Assembly: GCF_026013545.1 (NCBI RefSeq) | Contig: NZ_JAPDOG010000012.1 | Span: 1 to 64,000 of the forward strand | DNA length: 64,000 nucleotides | Reading direction: 5' to 3' | Origin: Defluviimonas salinarum | GTDB taxonomy: Bacteria > Pseudomonadota > Alphaproteobacteria > Rhodobacterales > Rhodobacteraceae | Shown here: in pieces, positions 44,938-54,697 of the stretch | Layout: the number at the start of each line of letters is the position of its first letter | Position numbering within the stretch: the stretch's first letter is position 1 | The notes under the pieces: model-generated | Told to the model about the DNA's origin: nothing | The model's database searches: none | The model's input: the letters and a program-made list of their open reading frames with translations, nothing else | Translations under genes and position numbers: made by a program

Positions 44938-45999
44938 TCAATTCAGGGGCTTCGCTTCGGGAAATGCCCAGCTCCCATCAAGGATTTCCGGGCCGGGCCG
45001 GTAGAGGCGCACGGTGTAGTTCCAGCCGTCCATGACCGGCAGGCAGTTCACCCGGCCATCGTCGCATCCGCCGAGATGCACCGTCATCGAGCCGTCTTCG
45101 TTGCGGGCCCCGGTCACGGAGTTGATGTTGTACGCGCCGAGGTCGTTCTTCTCGAAGAAGCCGGCGCGATTGTAGAGGCTGATGGACCAGAACGCGCCCA
45201 CCGGCACGTCGGCGGGCACGTCGATCCGGTAGTCCCCGACCGGCAGTCCCGGATCCACGTTGACGTAGAACGCCTCGGACTCGGGCAGGCCGCCCCAGCC
45301 GCCGGCCGTGCCGATGAAGTGGCGCACCGGGCCGACCTCGCCCCGCGCGCCGAACATGCCGGCACTGTCCGGAACATAGGGGCCGAGGCCGAGGATCGCC
45401 CGGACGAGGCCCTCGAAATCTTCCTCGCTGTAATCGGGCACGATGAAGGTCTTCGCCGAGCCCGCCGCGACCGTCATCTGGTCCTGGATCGCGTTCACGG
45501 CGGCGACATCCTCCGGATCGGCCGCGTCCACGAGCACGCGCATGAAGACGATGACATAGGGCGTGCCGAACGTTTCCATGTCGAGCGTGTAGCTGCCGCC
45601 TCCGAAGAAAACCTCGTCGATGTAGTGGTCCTGGTTGACCACCATTGCCGTCATGTAGCGGTCGCCCACGTCGGGCAGCGTCAGCGTGGCGCCTTCGCTG
45701 ATGTCGATGACCGCGGTGCTGTAGAGCGTATCGCGGTTCATCCGGATCGTCGGCTGGCTCTCGACCGGCGTTGGTGCCCGGAAATGGAAGAACCGGTTCA
45801 CTCCGCCCGCAAGGGCCTCGTATTTCCCGAGCTCGAAATCCGTGGCCGCACGGATGAAATTGTCGATGGTGACGGGGATTTCCCGGGCTTCAACGAGGGC
45901 GTTCAGCGTGTTGTCCGGACTTTGCGCGCCGATTGGCGACGCGATCAGGGCAGCGCTGGTTGCAAGAGCTGTGGCAGTGGATACGATCCATCTCTTCAT
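44938..45999 (-). CDS. Exported DUF1254/DUF1214 protein (first of a tandem pair)
   Basis: This 353-residue paralogue of the following gene has a signal peptide (TATALATSAALIASPIGAQS), then DUF1254 (MNRDTLYSTAVIDIS) and DUF1214 (FWSISLYNRAGFFEKNDLGA, then LDGSWAFP). Tandem duplication followed by divergence is apparent from their equal domain order. The start follows TTGGAGGGATCGCA. An FNR-type box with a well-placed minus 10 element lies upstream, so expression may be oxygen-regulated. Confidence 0.88.
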   Translation of the reverse strand: MKRWIVSTATALATSAALIASPIGAQSPDNTLNALVEAREIPVTIDNFIRAATDFELGKYEALAGGVNRFFHFRAPTPVESQPTIRMNRDTLYSTAVIDISEGATLTLPDVGDRYMTAMVVNQDHYIDEVFFGGGSYTLDMETFGTPYVIVFMRVLVDAADPEDVAAVNAIQDQMTVAAGSAKTFIVPDYSEEDFEGLVRAILGLGPYVPDSAGMFGARGEVGPVRHFIGTAGGWGGLPESEAFYVNVDPGLPVGDYRIDVPADVPVGAFWSISLYNRAGFFEKNDLGAYNINSVTGARNEDGSMTVHLGGCDDGRVNCLPVMDGWNYTVRLYRPGPEILDGSWAFPEAKPLN

Positions 46000-46051
46000 T
46001 GCGATCCCTCCAAGGGTTGTCGCAGCGCGAAGGCTACATGTACTCGCCTCT

Positions 46052-46101
46052 CTTATAGCGCCGCTCCGGCGCCTTGGACTTGACCGGGATCAAGGCGCCG
46101 G
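46052..46101 (-). promoter_or_regulatory. FNR-type promoter of the DUF1254 pair
   Basis: Read on the minus strand, TTGATCCCGGTCAA (46093-46080) matches the FNR consensus TTGAT-N4-ATCAA with one change. TATAAG lies at 46057-46052. If transcription begins near 46045, the box is centred at minus 41.5, the class II activation position. The box lies within the loop and flanks of an inverted repeat with 11-base arms (46066-46076 and 46091-46101). The start codon is about 46 bases further on. Confidence 0.65.
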
Positions 46102-46297
46102 TTGCGCGGAAAGCGAGCCAACTCCAATCAGTTATGCCATGCCCAGCGGTTTCTGCAAATGGTGCCGCGAGCATTCACGCGCGCACTGCGCAAAGGCATG
46201 GGCCGGTGCCCGGCCTGTGGCCCATCGCATGACGCGTGGTGAATACTCGGTGTACCGCAGCCCGGTGGCGGCCGAAGGCCGCGCCGGTGCCACCGTG

Positions 46298-46756
46298 TCA
46301 GGTGATGGCTTCGAGCCGCTCCTTCGACATCTCACCCGGCACGATCGTGATCGGGATCGGCAGGCTGCCGGAGTTCTTCGACATCTGGGTGACGAGCGGT
46401 CCGGGGCCGCCCTTGTCGGTGCCAGCGCCCAGGACGAGAACGCCGATCTCGGGGTCTTCCGTGATCTGGGCGAAAATCTCGTTCATCGGCTCGCCCTCGC
46501 GGATGACGAGTTCGGGCTCGATTCCCTGGCGGTCGCGCATCCATTTGGCGAAGACCTCGTAATGCGCCTCGATCCGCTCGCGTGCCTCGGCCCGCATGAT
46601 GTCGCCGACGCCGATCCAGTGTTGGAACTCCTCGGGCGGGATCACCGCGAGGATCGTGACGCCGGCGCCGGTATGCGCGGCGCGCAGCGCCGCGAACCGC
46701 ATCGCGTTCAGGCATTCGCGGCTGTCGTCGAGAACGACCAGGAACTTGCGCATCAT
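46298..46756 (-). CDS. Universal stress protein
   Basis: This 152-residue UspA-fold protein has the beginning KFLVVLDDSRECLNAMRFAA and an ATP-binding-like motif VLGAGTDKGGPGPLV near the C terminus. Members accumulate under starvation or oxygen limitation. It is transcribed toward the FNR-box region but does not lie directly behind it. A second ATG at codon 2 is an equal start. Confidence 0.85.
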   Translation of the reverse strand: MMRKFLVVLDDSRECLNAMRFAALRAAHTGAGVTILAVIPPEEFQHWIGVGDIMRAEARERIEAHYEVFAKWMRDRQGIEPELVIREGEPMNEIFAQITEDPEIGVLVLGAGTDKGGPGPLVTQMSKNSGSLPIPITIVPGEMSKERLEAIT

Positions 46757-47002
46757 ATTCCCCTGTGTGGCGCCGCGATCATGGCGGTTGCGGCCGCGAT
46801 TGGCAACGGACCTTGCGCGATCGCGCTGGCTTTCGCCGGCCCGGCGGCCGACGCCGGGGCGCGTATGATCACAGATCGATCAGGCCGTGGGGCCGCCGGA
46901 TCGGCATCCGTGATTCGCTTCGATTGTAGAGACTTTGCGGGTTTTCCGGCCCGCCGAGAGGCGCCGCCTTAGGGGATTCTAAAGCCGACCCGCCTTCACT
47001 GG

Positions 47003-49429
47003 ATGCGGGTGAAGACAAATCGGGTGGCAAACGTGGTTGGCCTCCAACATGTGGCGACGTTGCTTGACGGCACGTTGTCCTTCGGCGCTCGCGTGTCGGG
47101 CTGTGCGACGCTGACGACGGCGTCGGGCACTTACCTCTATGCCGGGGCGCAGCCCGGGCTGGGGATATCCTCCTATCGGCTGGCGCCCGGTGCGGCGGCC
47201 ACGTCTTACGGCTGGGCCCCTTACCCGGCGGGTTCGGACCTCACCGGCCTGACACGGCTCGATGTCCTGCAGACCGGAAGCCAGACGGTGCTGTTGGCCT
47301 CGGCGCGGTTCGGGGCGACGCTCGACGGCAGGATCCTCGGTGGCGACGGCGCTTTCGGTTCCGTCACGGGCTTTTCCGGCGGCGGCGGAAGCGATGGCGC
47401 GCTGTCCGATCTGGCGACGATCCGGATCGGGACGACGAGCTGGATCTACGGCGTCACGCCGGGTTCAGACCGGATCAAGGCCTGGTCGTTGCCGGACGGG
47501 TCGGCCGCGTTGACCCCGTCGGCGGGCTTCGTCGATACTGCCGACAGCCTCTCTGTAGACGTTACCGCGATGACGACCGCGACGGTCGATGGCGAACGCT
47601 GGCTTTTCGTGGCATCGGGCTGTGAGGACGGCGTGTCGAGCTTTCGCATCGCCGGAGACGGATCGCTGCAGTTACACGCAGCGATTGGGGCGCGCGACGG
47701 GCTTGGCATCGACGCGCCGAGCGCGCTGCAGACGGCCGCGTTCGGGTCGGTCCAGTACCTGATCGTCGCCGGCATGGGCAGTTCCTCGATTTCGGTCCTG
47801 CGGGTGGAGGCCGACCGGCTGATGCCGACCGATCACGTCACGGATACGCTGGCGACCCGGTTTCAGTCGGTGGCAGCACTCGACACCGTTACCGTCTCGG
47901 GACGGACCTATGTGATCGCGGGCGGGGCTGACGACGGCATCTCGGTTTTCCAGCTGCTGCCCGATGGCCGACTGATCCTCTTGACGAGTATCACCGATAC
48001 CAAGGCGACGGCGCTGTCGGCGGTTGCCGCGATCGAGGCGGTCGCCGTCGCGGGCGAGATCCAGATCTTTACCGCGTCGGGGGACGAAAACGGGCTCAGC
48101 CAGTTCCGGCTTGAGCTTGGCGCGCCGGGGCTGAACCTCAATGGCGATGAGGCGGATGACGTCCTGACCGGCGCTGCGGCCGACGACGTGATTCTCGGCG
48201 GCAGCGGAAACGATCTGCTTCAGGGCGGCGGCGGCGACGACATCCTCGTTGACGGCGCGGGGAGCGATACGCTCAGCGGCGGCGCGGGACGGGATCTTTT
48301 CGTCCTGCTGACCGATGGCGCGCCCGACCGGATCACCGATTTCGACATCAACTATGACCGGCTCGACCTGTCGGACTTCACGCTTCTATACTCCGTCTCG
48401 GCACTGAAGATCACCAGCACCGCGATCGGCGCGACGATCACCTACGGCGATGAGGTGGTGGAGATCGTCTCATCGACCTATTCACCGCTGGCGGCGGCCC
48501 AGTTCACCAATGCGAACACGATCAACCTGCCCCGGTCACCGCTTCAGCAGATCGTCGCGGGGCGGGTCGAGGCTGGAACGCCCGGCGACGACAGGCTGAT
48601 CGGTTCGGTTTTCGATGATCGGCTCGATGGTCAGGCGGGCAATGACTTGCTTCGGGGCGCTGCCGGCAACGACGTCCTCACCGGCGGCGCGGGGGGCGAC
48701 ACGCTGGATGGCGGCACCGGGCTCGACTACGCGGACTACGCGAGGGCGGGCGCTGCGGTCCGCGTCGATCTCATCGAGCCGGGCTTGAATTCCGGCGACG
48801 CGGCCGGAGATGTTTATTTCGGTATCGAAGGGCTGATCGGTTCGTCCCACGACGACGACCTGCGCGGCGATGGCGGGGATAACAGGATTGCCGGGCGGGA
48901 CGGTGCGGATAGTATTCTCGGCCGCCACGGGGACGACCGTCTCGATGGCGGTAACGGCGACGATACGCTTCAGGGCGGAGAAGGCGCCGATACGCTGGTC
49001 GGCGGGAACGGCTTCGACTTCGCCGACTACTCCGATTCGCCGACCGGCCTCGTCGTCGACCTAGCCGATTCGAGCCGCAACACCGCGATCGCCGCCGGAG
49101 ACCGCTTCTCGGGGATCGAGGCGGTGGTCGGGTCGTGGTTTGCCGATTGGCTGAGCGGCGACGACGGCGTGAACTGGATCTTCGCCGGAAGCGGCGACGA
49201 CCGGCTGGCCGGCGGCGGCGGCGATGACGTGCTGGACGGCGGGGCCGGGAACGATGTCCTGTCGGGCGGGGAGGAGGCGGACCGTCTCATCGGCGGGGAC
49301 GGGACCGACACCGCCAGCTACGGCGACTCGGCTGACGGCCGACCTGATATTGCCTTCGGTCAATACCGGGATGGCGGCGGGCGATACGTTCGTCGGGATC
49401 GAGAAACTCGAAGGCTCGCCCGGCAATGA
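47003..49429 (+). CDS. RTX-type calcium-binding protein, N-terminal part of a gene broken by an 8-base deletion
   Basis: As it stands this reads 808 residues. Residues 1-370 are repeated beta strands of propeller type ([20 protein letters not shown] and similar), and from about 380 come RTX nonapeptides ([20 protein letters not shown]). No Sec signal is visible. Near 49331 an eight-base deletion relative to the other repeat units shifts the frame. The last 35 residues are then unrelated, and the protein loses its C-terminal repeats and export signal. The undamaged gene would run to 51716, about 1,570 residues. Either the gene is a pseudogene, or the base loss is an assembly error. Confidence 0.8.
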   Translation: MRVKTNRVANVVGLQHVATLLDGTLSFGARVSGCATLTTASGTYLYAGAQPGLGISSYRLAPGAAATSYGWAPYPAGSDLTGLTRLDVLQTGSQTVLLASARFGATLDGRILGGDGAFGSVTGFSGGGGSDGALSDLATIRIGTTSWIYGVTPGSDRIKAWSLPDGSAALTPSAGFVDTADSLSVDVTAMTTATVDGERWLFVASGCEDGVSSFRIAGDGSLQLHAAIGARDGLGIDAPSALQTAAFGSVQYLIVAGMGSSSISVLRVEADRLMPTDHVTDTLATRFQSVAALDTVTVSGRTYVIAGGADDGISVFQLLPDGRLILLTSITDTKATALSAVAAIEAVAVAGEIQIFTASGDENGLSQFRLELGAPGLNLNGDEADDVLTGAAADDVILGGSGNDLLQGGGGDDILVDGAGSDTLSGGAGRDLFVLLTDGAPDRITDFDINYDRLDLSDFTLLYSVSALKITSTAIGATITYGDEVVEIVSSTYSPLAAAQFTNANTINLPRSPLQQIVAGRVEAGTPGDDRLIGSVFDDRLDGQAGNDLLRGAAGNDVLTGGAGGDTLDGGTGLDYADYARAGAAVRVDLIEPGLNSGDAAGDVYFGIEGLIGSSHDDDLRGDGGDNRIAGRDGADSILGRHGDDRLDGGNGDDTLQGGEGADTLVGGNGFDFADYSDSPTGLVVDLADSSRNTAIAAGDRFSGIEAVVGSWFADWLSGDDGVNWIFAGSGDDRLAGGGGDDVLDGGAGNDVLSGGEEADRLIGGDGTDTASYGDSADGRPDIAFGQYRDGGGRYVRRDRETRRLARQ

Positions 49430-51716
49430 CGTGCTGCGCGGCGACGACGGCGTCAACGGGATCTTCGGCGCGGCGGGCGACGACGTCCTCGTCGGCCGCG
49501 GCGGCGCCGATTACCTCCTCGGCGGCGACGGCGCCGACGTGCTGGACGGCGGGGCGGGGAACGACGTCCTGTACGGCGGCTGGGGGGCGGACCGTTTCAT
49601 CGGCGGTGACGGGACCGACACGGCCAGCTACAGCGACTCGGCGACGGGGCTGACGGTCGACCTGGTTTGGTATTGGGTCAATACCGGGATGGCGGCGGGC
49701 GACACGTTCATCGGGGTCGAAAAGCTCGAAGGCTCGTCCGGCAATGACGTGCTGCGCGGCGACGACGGTGTCAACGGGATCTTCGGCGGGGGCGGCGGCG
49801 ACCTGCTCGCGGGCCGTGGGGGAACGGATTACCTCCTCGGCGGCGACGGCAACGACGTGCTGGACGGCGGGGCGGGGGACGACGTCCTGTACGGCGGCTG
49901 GGGGGCGGACCGTTTCATCGGCGGGGACGGGACCGACACGGCCAGCTACAGCGACTCGGCGACGGGGCTGACGGTCGACCTAGTTTGGTATTGGGTCAAT
50001 ACCGGGATGGCGGCGGGCGACACGTTCATCGGGGTCGAAAAGCTCGAAGGCTCGTCCGGCAATGACGTGCTGCGCGGCGACGACGGTGTCAACGGGATAA
50101 TCGGCGGGGGCGGCGATGACGTGCTCGCGGGATGCGGCGGCGATGACGTGCTGGACGGCGGGGCCGGGAACGATATCCTGTACGGCGGCTGGGGGGCGGA
50201 TCGTTTCATCGGCGGGGACGGGACCGACACGGCCAGCTACAGCGACTCGGCGACGGGGCTGACGGTCGACCTGGTTTGGTATTGGGTCAATACCGGGATG
50301 GCGGCGGGCGATACGTTCGTCGGGATCGAGAAACTCGAAGGCTCGCCCGGCAATGACGTGCTGCGCGGCGACGACGGCGTCAACGGGATCTTCGGCGCGG
50401 CGGGCGACGACGTCCTCGTCGGCCGCGGCGGCGCCGATTACCTCCTCGGCGGCGACGGCGCCGACGTGCTGGACGGCGGGGCGGGGAACGACGTCCTGTA
50501 CGGCGGCTGGGGGGCGGACCGTTTCATCGGCGGTGACGGGACCGACACGGCCAGCTACAGCGACTCGGCGACGGGGCTGACGGTCGACCTGGTTTGGTAT
50601 TGGGTCAATACCGGGATGGCGGCGGGCGACACGTTCATCGGGGTCGAAAAGCTCGAAGGCTCGTCCGGCAATGACGTGCTGCGCGGCGACGACGGTGTCA
50701 ACGGGATCTTCGGCGGGGGCGGCGGCGACCTGCTCGCGGGCCGTGGGGGAACGGATTACCTCCTCGGCGGCGACGGCAACGACGTGCTGGACGGCGGGGC
50801 CGGGAACGATGTCCTGTACGGCGGCTGGGGGGCGGACCGTTTCATCGGAGGGGACGGGACCGACACGGCCAGCTACAGCGACTCGGCGACGGGGCTGACG
50901 GTCGACCTGCTGTCGCCATCGACCAATACCGGGATGGCGGCGGGCGACACGTTCGTCGGAGTCGAAAAGCTCGAAGGCTCATCCGGCAATGACGTTCTGT
51001 GCGGCGACGACGGCGTCAACGGGATCTTCGGCGCGGGGGGCGACGACCTGCTCGTGGGACGCGGCGGCGCCGATTACCTCCTCGGCGGCGACGGCAACGA
51101 CGTGCTGGACGGCGGGGCGGGGAATGATTTCCTGTACGGTGGTTGGGGGGCGGACCGTCTCATCGGAGGGGACGGGACCGACAGCGCTTGCTACGGCGAC
51201 TCGGCGACGGGGCTGACGGTCGACCTGCTGTCGCCGTCGACCAATACCGGGATGGCGGAAGGCGATACGTTCGTCGGGATCGAGAAACTCGAAGGCTCGT
51301 TCGGGAATGACGTGCTGCGCGGTGACGATGGCGTCAACGGATTGTTCGGCGCGGGCGGCGACGACCTGCTCGTGGGCCGCGGCGGCGCCGACTACCTCCT
51401 CGGCGCTGACGGCAACGACGTGCTGGATGGCGGAGCGGGGAACGATTTCCTGTTCGGCGGTTCCGGGGCGGATACTTTCGTCTTTGCGGGGGGCGGCGGT
51501 TCCGATCAGGTGATGGACTTCGAACTCGGTCGCGACAGTCTCCGGTTCGGTGCCGAGTTGCTGGGTGTCCCGGTGATGACCGGAGCCGAGCTGATCGCCG
51601 CGCATGCCAGCGTCACCGCGCAAGGAGTCCAGTTCCAGTTCGACGGCGGCGAACAGGTTCTGGTGCATGGCGTCATGGATCCGCAGGAGCTGCTCGGCTA
51701 CATCCTGTTTGGCTGA
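49330..51716 (+). pseudogene. RTX-type calcium-binding protein, C-terminal part out of frame with its N terminus
   Basis: This stretch continues the preceding protein in a different frame. It consists of 318-base units encoding RTX nonapeptides ([20 protein letters not shown]) plus the phrase [20 protein letters not shown]. It ends with a typical RTX C-terminal domain ([19 protein letters not shown]) and a short hydrophobic tail LLGYILFG, the expected type I secretion signal. An internal ATG at 49371 could start a separate protein but has no ribosome site, so it is more likely untranslated. Confidence 0.8.
49371..51570 (+). repeat. 318-base tandem RTX repeat array
   Basis: The phrase ATGGCGGCGGG or a close variant begins at 49371, 49689, 50007, 50298, 50616, 50934 and 51252. 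Steps are 318 bases, apart from one of 291 that lacks 27 bases, the size of one nine-residue RTX unit. About 510 bases from 49361 to 49871 recur identically 927 bases later, showing recent duplication or gene conversion. Confidence 0.9.
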
Positions 51717-52148
51717 ACGCGCGGTGCGGCGAGTGAAAGTGCAGGACGGGGTCGGCATTCGCCTCTCCTCGCGAGAGATCACCGTGCGCGGCGGAAGCTC
51801 CCGCCGTCGCGATCGTCGTGCGATGCACGGCGGGCTCACCGTCGGGCATCAAAGATCCGCGCTTTCCGGCGAAATACCCCCTGTTTCGCCGTCAAGGGAC
51901 GGTCATGGCGGCAAAATACCTGGGAAAAGCGGCACGGGCGGGAGGCGCGAAGTCCATCGCCGGAGAGAAGGCGAAACCGAGGAACCCTCAGGGGTTCACG
52001 TTTCTGACGCAAGGATCCGGCGGCGGAGAGCAATTCGACCTTCGGGATCACCCGCTGTGCCCGGTTCCTCGCGACCCTTCCGGCTTCGCGTCCGACAAAG
52101 CGGCCTGTAACCCGCGCGCCGGTTCCCCCTTGGGATGCCGGACGGGGA
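51717..52148. other. Intergenic region without a supported gene
   Basis: Several short frames are open, including one from ATG 51905 (MAAKYLGKAARAGGAKS) and one on the minus strand at 51836-52051. None has a recognised domain, and codon use does not favour any. No terminator-like hairpin with a T run is seen after the RTX gene. Confidence 0.5.
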
Positions 52149-52634
52149 TCAGCCCGCTTCGGCCAGGAGCGCGCGCAGGTCGAGCGGCCGCGTCACCATC
52201 GCGAGGGCACCCGCGGAGTCGCGCGGCCACTCGGCTTCCGGCCTATCTCGGTAGAGCTCGACGCCGTTGCCGTCCGGGTCCGAGAGATAGAGCGCCTCGC
52301 TGACGCCGTGGTCGGATGCCCCGTCGAGCGGATAGTCCGCTTCGACAAGGCGCTTCAGCACCGCCGCGAGCGCGGCCCGCGACGGATAGAGAAAGGCGGT
52401 GTGGTAAAGCCCGGTATGGCCGGGCGCTGGCGCCGTGCCGCCCTTGCTCTCCCAGGTGTTGAGGCCGATGTGGTGGTGGTAGCCTCCAGCCGACAGGAAG
52501 GCGGCGCCGGTACCGTATTTCTGGGTCACGGCAAAGCCGAGCAGCCCGGAGTAGAACGCGATGGCGCGGTCGAGATCGGCAACCTTAAGGTGGACATGCC
52601 CGATGCGGGTTTCCGGCGGTGCTGTGTAGCTCAT
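52149..52634 (-). CDS. VOC-family (glyoxalase/extradiol dioxygenase-fold) protein
   Basis: This 161-residue protein has two beta-alpha-beta-beta-beta modules. The metal ligands expected in the family are the histidine in GHVHLKV, one in YHHHIGLNTW, and the glutamate in NGVELYRDRP. It could act as a glyoxalase, a dioxygenase or a resistance protein; the sequence resembles the CatE-like group. The ATG at 52634 is preferred to one at 52643, because GAAGGGG then lies about nine bases upstream. Confidence 0.85.
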   Translation of the reverse strand: MSYTAPPETRIGHVHLKVADLDRAIAFYSGLLGFAVTQKYGTGAAFLSAGGYHHHIGLNTWESKGGTAPAPGHTGLYHTAFLYPSRAALAAVLKRLVEADYPLDGASDHGVSEALYLSDPDGNGVELYRDRPEAEWPRDSAGALAMVTRPLDLRALLAEAG

Positions 52635-52717
52635 TGAGGTCATCCCCTTCCATTGTGCAGCCAGTCTAGCTTGTTAACTGGACGCACAGAACTTGCGATT
52701 TCGCAGGGATGTTGTGC

Positions 52718-52748
52718 GAAAAAAGCAAAACCCCCGGCGAGCCGGGGG
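52718..52748 (-). terminator. Terminator on the trpS strand
   Basis: CCCCCGGC and GCCGGGGG form an eight-base-pair stem with a GA loop. Read on the minus strand it is followed by TTTTGCTTTTTT, a classic intrinsic terminator. It lies about 145 bases after the trpS stop. Confidence 0.8.
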
Positions 52749-52891
52749 CCCGCGGAAGGCCGGGGGAATGGCCCCGCGGTGCTGTCCGGTGTCATCCGGG
52801 GGGCGCCGGGGAGGCCGCGACCGGGGAAAGCATCTGTACCAGACAGCGGCATCCTGCCCGCGAATTGAAACGGCCGCGTGACGGTCCGCCG

Positions 52892-53929
52892 TCAGGTTCT
52901 ACGCGAGCGGATCAGGCCGACGATGTCGTAGGTCTGCGCGAGGATCGGCTCTGCGATCGCATTGGCGCGCGCGGCGCCGTCACCGAGGATGCGGTCGATC
53001 TCCGCCGGATCCGCCATCAGCCGCTTCATCTCGTCCGCAATGGGAGAGAGCTTCGACACGGCGAGATCGGCGAGCGCCGGCTTGAAGGTGCCGAAGCCCT
53101 GGCCGGCATATTCCGCCACCACCGCCTCGGGCGTCATCTCGGCAAGGGCCGCGTAGATGTTGACGAGGTTCCGCGCCTCGGGCCGGTCCTTCAGCCCCTC
53201 GAGCGTCTCGGGCAGGGGCTCGGAATCGGTCCGCGCCTTGCGGAACTTCTGCGCGACCGTGTCGGCATCGTCGGTGAGGTTGATCCGGCTCGCATCCGAG
53301 GGATCGGATTTCGACATCTTCTTGGAGCCGTCGCGCAGCGACATGACCCGCGTGGCGGCGCCCTCGATCACCGGCTGGGTGACGGGGAAGAAATCCACCT
53401 TGAAGTCGTGGTTGAACTTGATCGCGATGTCGCGGGTCAGCTCGACATGCTGCTTCTGGTCCTCGCCCACGGGCACATGGGTTGCGTGGTAGAGAAGGAT
53501 GTCGGCCGCCATCAGCGAGGGATAGGCGAAAAGCCCGAGCGAGGCCTTCTCGGCATCCTTGCCGGCCTTGTCCTTCCACTGCGTCATGCGGTTCATCCAG
53601 CCCATGCGGGCGACGCAGTTGAATATCCAGCCAAGCTCGGCATGGCCCGGCACCTGGGACTGGTTGAACAGGATCGATCGCTTCGGATCGAGCCCCGAGG
53701 CGATGTAGCTGGCCGCAAGCTCGCGCGTGGCGTTCTGCAGGTCGACGGGGTCTTGCCAGACCGTGATCGCGTGCAGGTCGACGATGCAGTAGATCGTCTC
53801 GATGCCGCTGTTCTGCATCTCCACGAAGCGCTTCACCGCACCGAGGTAGTTCCCCAGCTGCAAGTGGTTCGTCGGCTGGATGCCGGAAAACACGCGCGGG
53901 GTGAATTTGGACTTCGCCGCGTCGGTCAT
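52892..53929 (-). CDS. trpS: Tryptophanyl-tRNA synthetase
   Basis: This 345-residue class Ic synthetase has a HIGH-like [12 protein letters not shown] and the signature [10 protein letters not shown]. It charges tRNA-Trp. The frame is open much further upstream, but the ATG at 53929 has a GGGGA ribosome site and gives normal length. It is divergent from the rhomboid-like gene. Confidence 0.97.
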   Translation of the reverse strand: MTDAAKSKFTPRVFSGIQPTNHLQLGNYLGAVKRFVEMQNSGIETIYCIVDLHAITVWQDPVDLQNATRELAASYIASGLDPKRSILFNQSQVPGHAELGWIFNCVARMGWMNRMTQWKDKAGKDAEKASLGLFAYPSLMAADILLYHATHVPVGEDQKQHVELTRDIAIKFNHDFKVDFFPVTQPVIEGAATRVMSLRDGSKKMSKSDPSDASRINLTDDADTVAQKFRKARTDSEPLPETLEGLKDRPEARNLVNIYAALAEMTPEAVVAEYAGQGFGTFKPALADLAVSKLSPIADEMKRLMADPAEIDRILGDGAARANAIAEPILAQTYDIVGLIRSRRT

Positions 53930-54010
53930 GACTGTCCCCATAGGTTCGTCTGGAAATTTTCGCCCCGCTCGCGTATCGCAGGGGCAGAGCCCCGTCAACA
54001 AGGAGACCCC

Positions 54011-54697
54011 ATGCGCGACGGTTACGATGAAGCGCCCCTCAATCCGCTGCCGCCGGTCATCTGGCTTCTGGTGCTGCCGATCGTGGCGATGGAGGTGGTG
54101 TTGAACGCGGGCACCTACGGGTTTACCGGCAGCGCCGACGCCATTGGCTGGCGCAGCGACGCGCTGCAGCGCTTCGCGCTGTCGCCGATGATGCTCGACC
54201 AGATGCTCGCCACGGGGCGCGTCGATGGCGACTACCTGATGCGCTTCGTTACCTATCCCTTCGTGCATGGCAATCTCACGCATGCGCTCTTCGCCGGGGT
54301 GTTCATCCTCGCGCTCGGCAAGTTCGTGGCCGAGGTCTACCGGGCCTGGGCGGTGCTGGCCGTCTTCTTCGGCGGGGTGATCGCCGGCGGGCTCGCCTAT
54401 TCGCTGGTGCCGGGGCTACAGGTGGCGCTCTATGGCGCCTATCCCGGGGCCTACGGGCTGATCGGCGCCTTCACCTTCATTCTCTGGGCGCGGCTCGGGG
54501 CGGAACAGGCCAACCGCGGCCGCGCCTTCACGCTGATCGGGTTCCTACTTGGCATCCAGCTTCTTTTCGGTGCGATCTTCGGCGGCGCGCCGGACTGGAT
54601 TGCCGATCTGGCGGGCTTCGGCGCGGGCTTCCTGCTGTCGTTCGTCGTGGCGCCGGGCGGGCTTGCCCATCTCTTAAAGGTGATCCGTCAGCGCTGA
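54011..54697 (+). CDS. Rhomboid-like membrane protein lacking catalytic residues
   Basis: This 228-residue protein has six hydrophobic segments. The rhomboid HxNxxH motif is intact ([13 protein letters not shown]86 and H91). The active-site GxSG segment reads [11 protein letters not shown] with no serine at the expected place, and the C-terminal catalytic histidine position is aspartate (D199, [11 protein letters not shown]). It should therefore be a proteolytically inactive pseudo-rhomboid, possibly a chaperone or adaptor. The ATG follows AAGGAGACCCC. Its end overlaps the murJ end by 10 bases. Confidence 0.85.
   Translation: MRDGYDEAPLNPLPPVIWLLVLPIVAMEVVLNAGTYGFTGSADAIGWRSDALQRFALSPMMLDQMLATGRVDGDYLMRFVTYPFVHGNLTHALFAGVFILALGKFVAEVYRAWAVLAVFFGGVIAGGLAYSLVPGLQVALYGAYPGAYGLIGAFTFILWARLGAEQANRGRAFTLIGFLLGIQLLFGAIFGGAPDWIADLAGFGAGFLLSFVVAPGGLAHLLKVIRQR

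Noticed and set aside
49371-51570. Tandem repeats as a possible satellite or integron array
   Set aside because: The units stay in frame and encode RTX nonapeptides, so they are protein repeats.
51604-52303. Open frames of 161-168 codons after the RTX gene
   Set aside because: They overlap neighbouring genes and lack similarity and ribosome sites.
52709-54010. A long plus-strand frame leading into the rhomboid-like gene
   Set aside because: It runs opposite trpS, and the true start at 54011 has a clear ribosome site.
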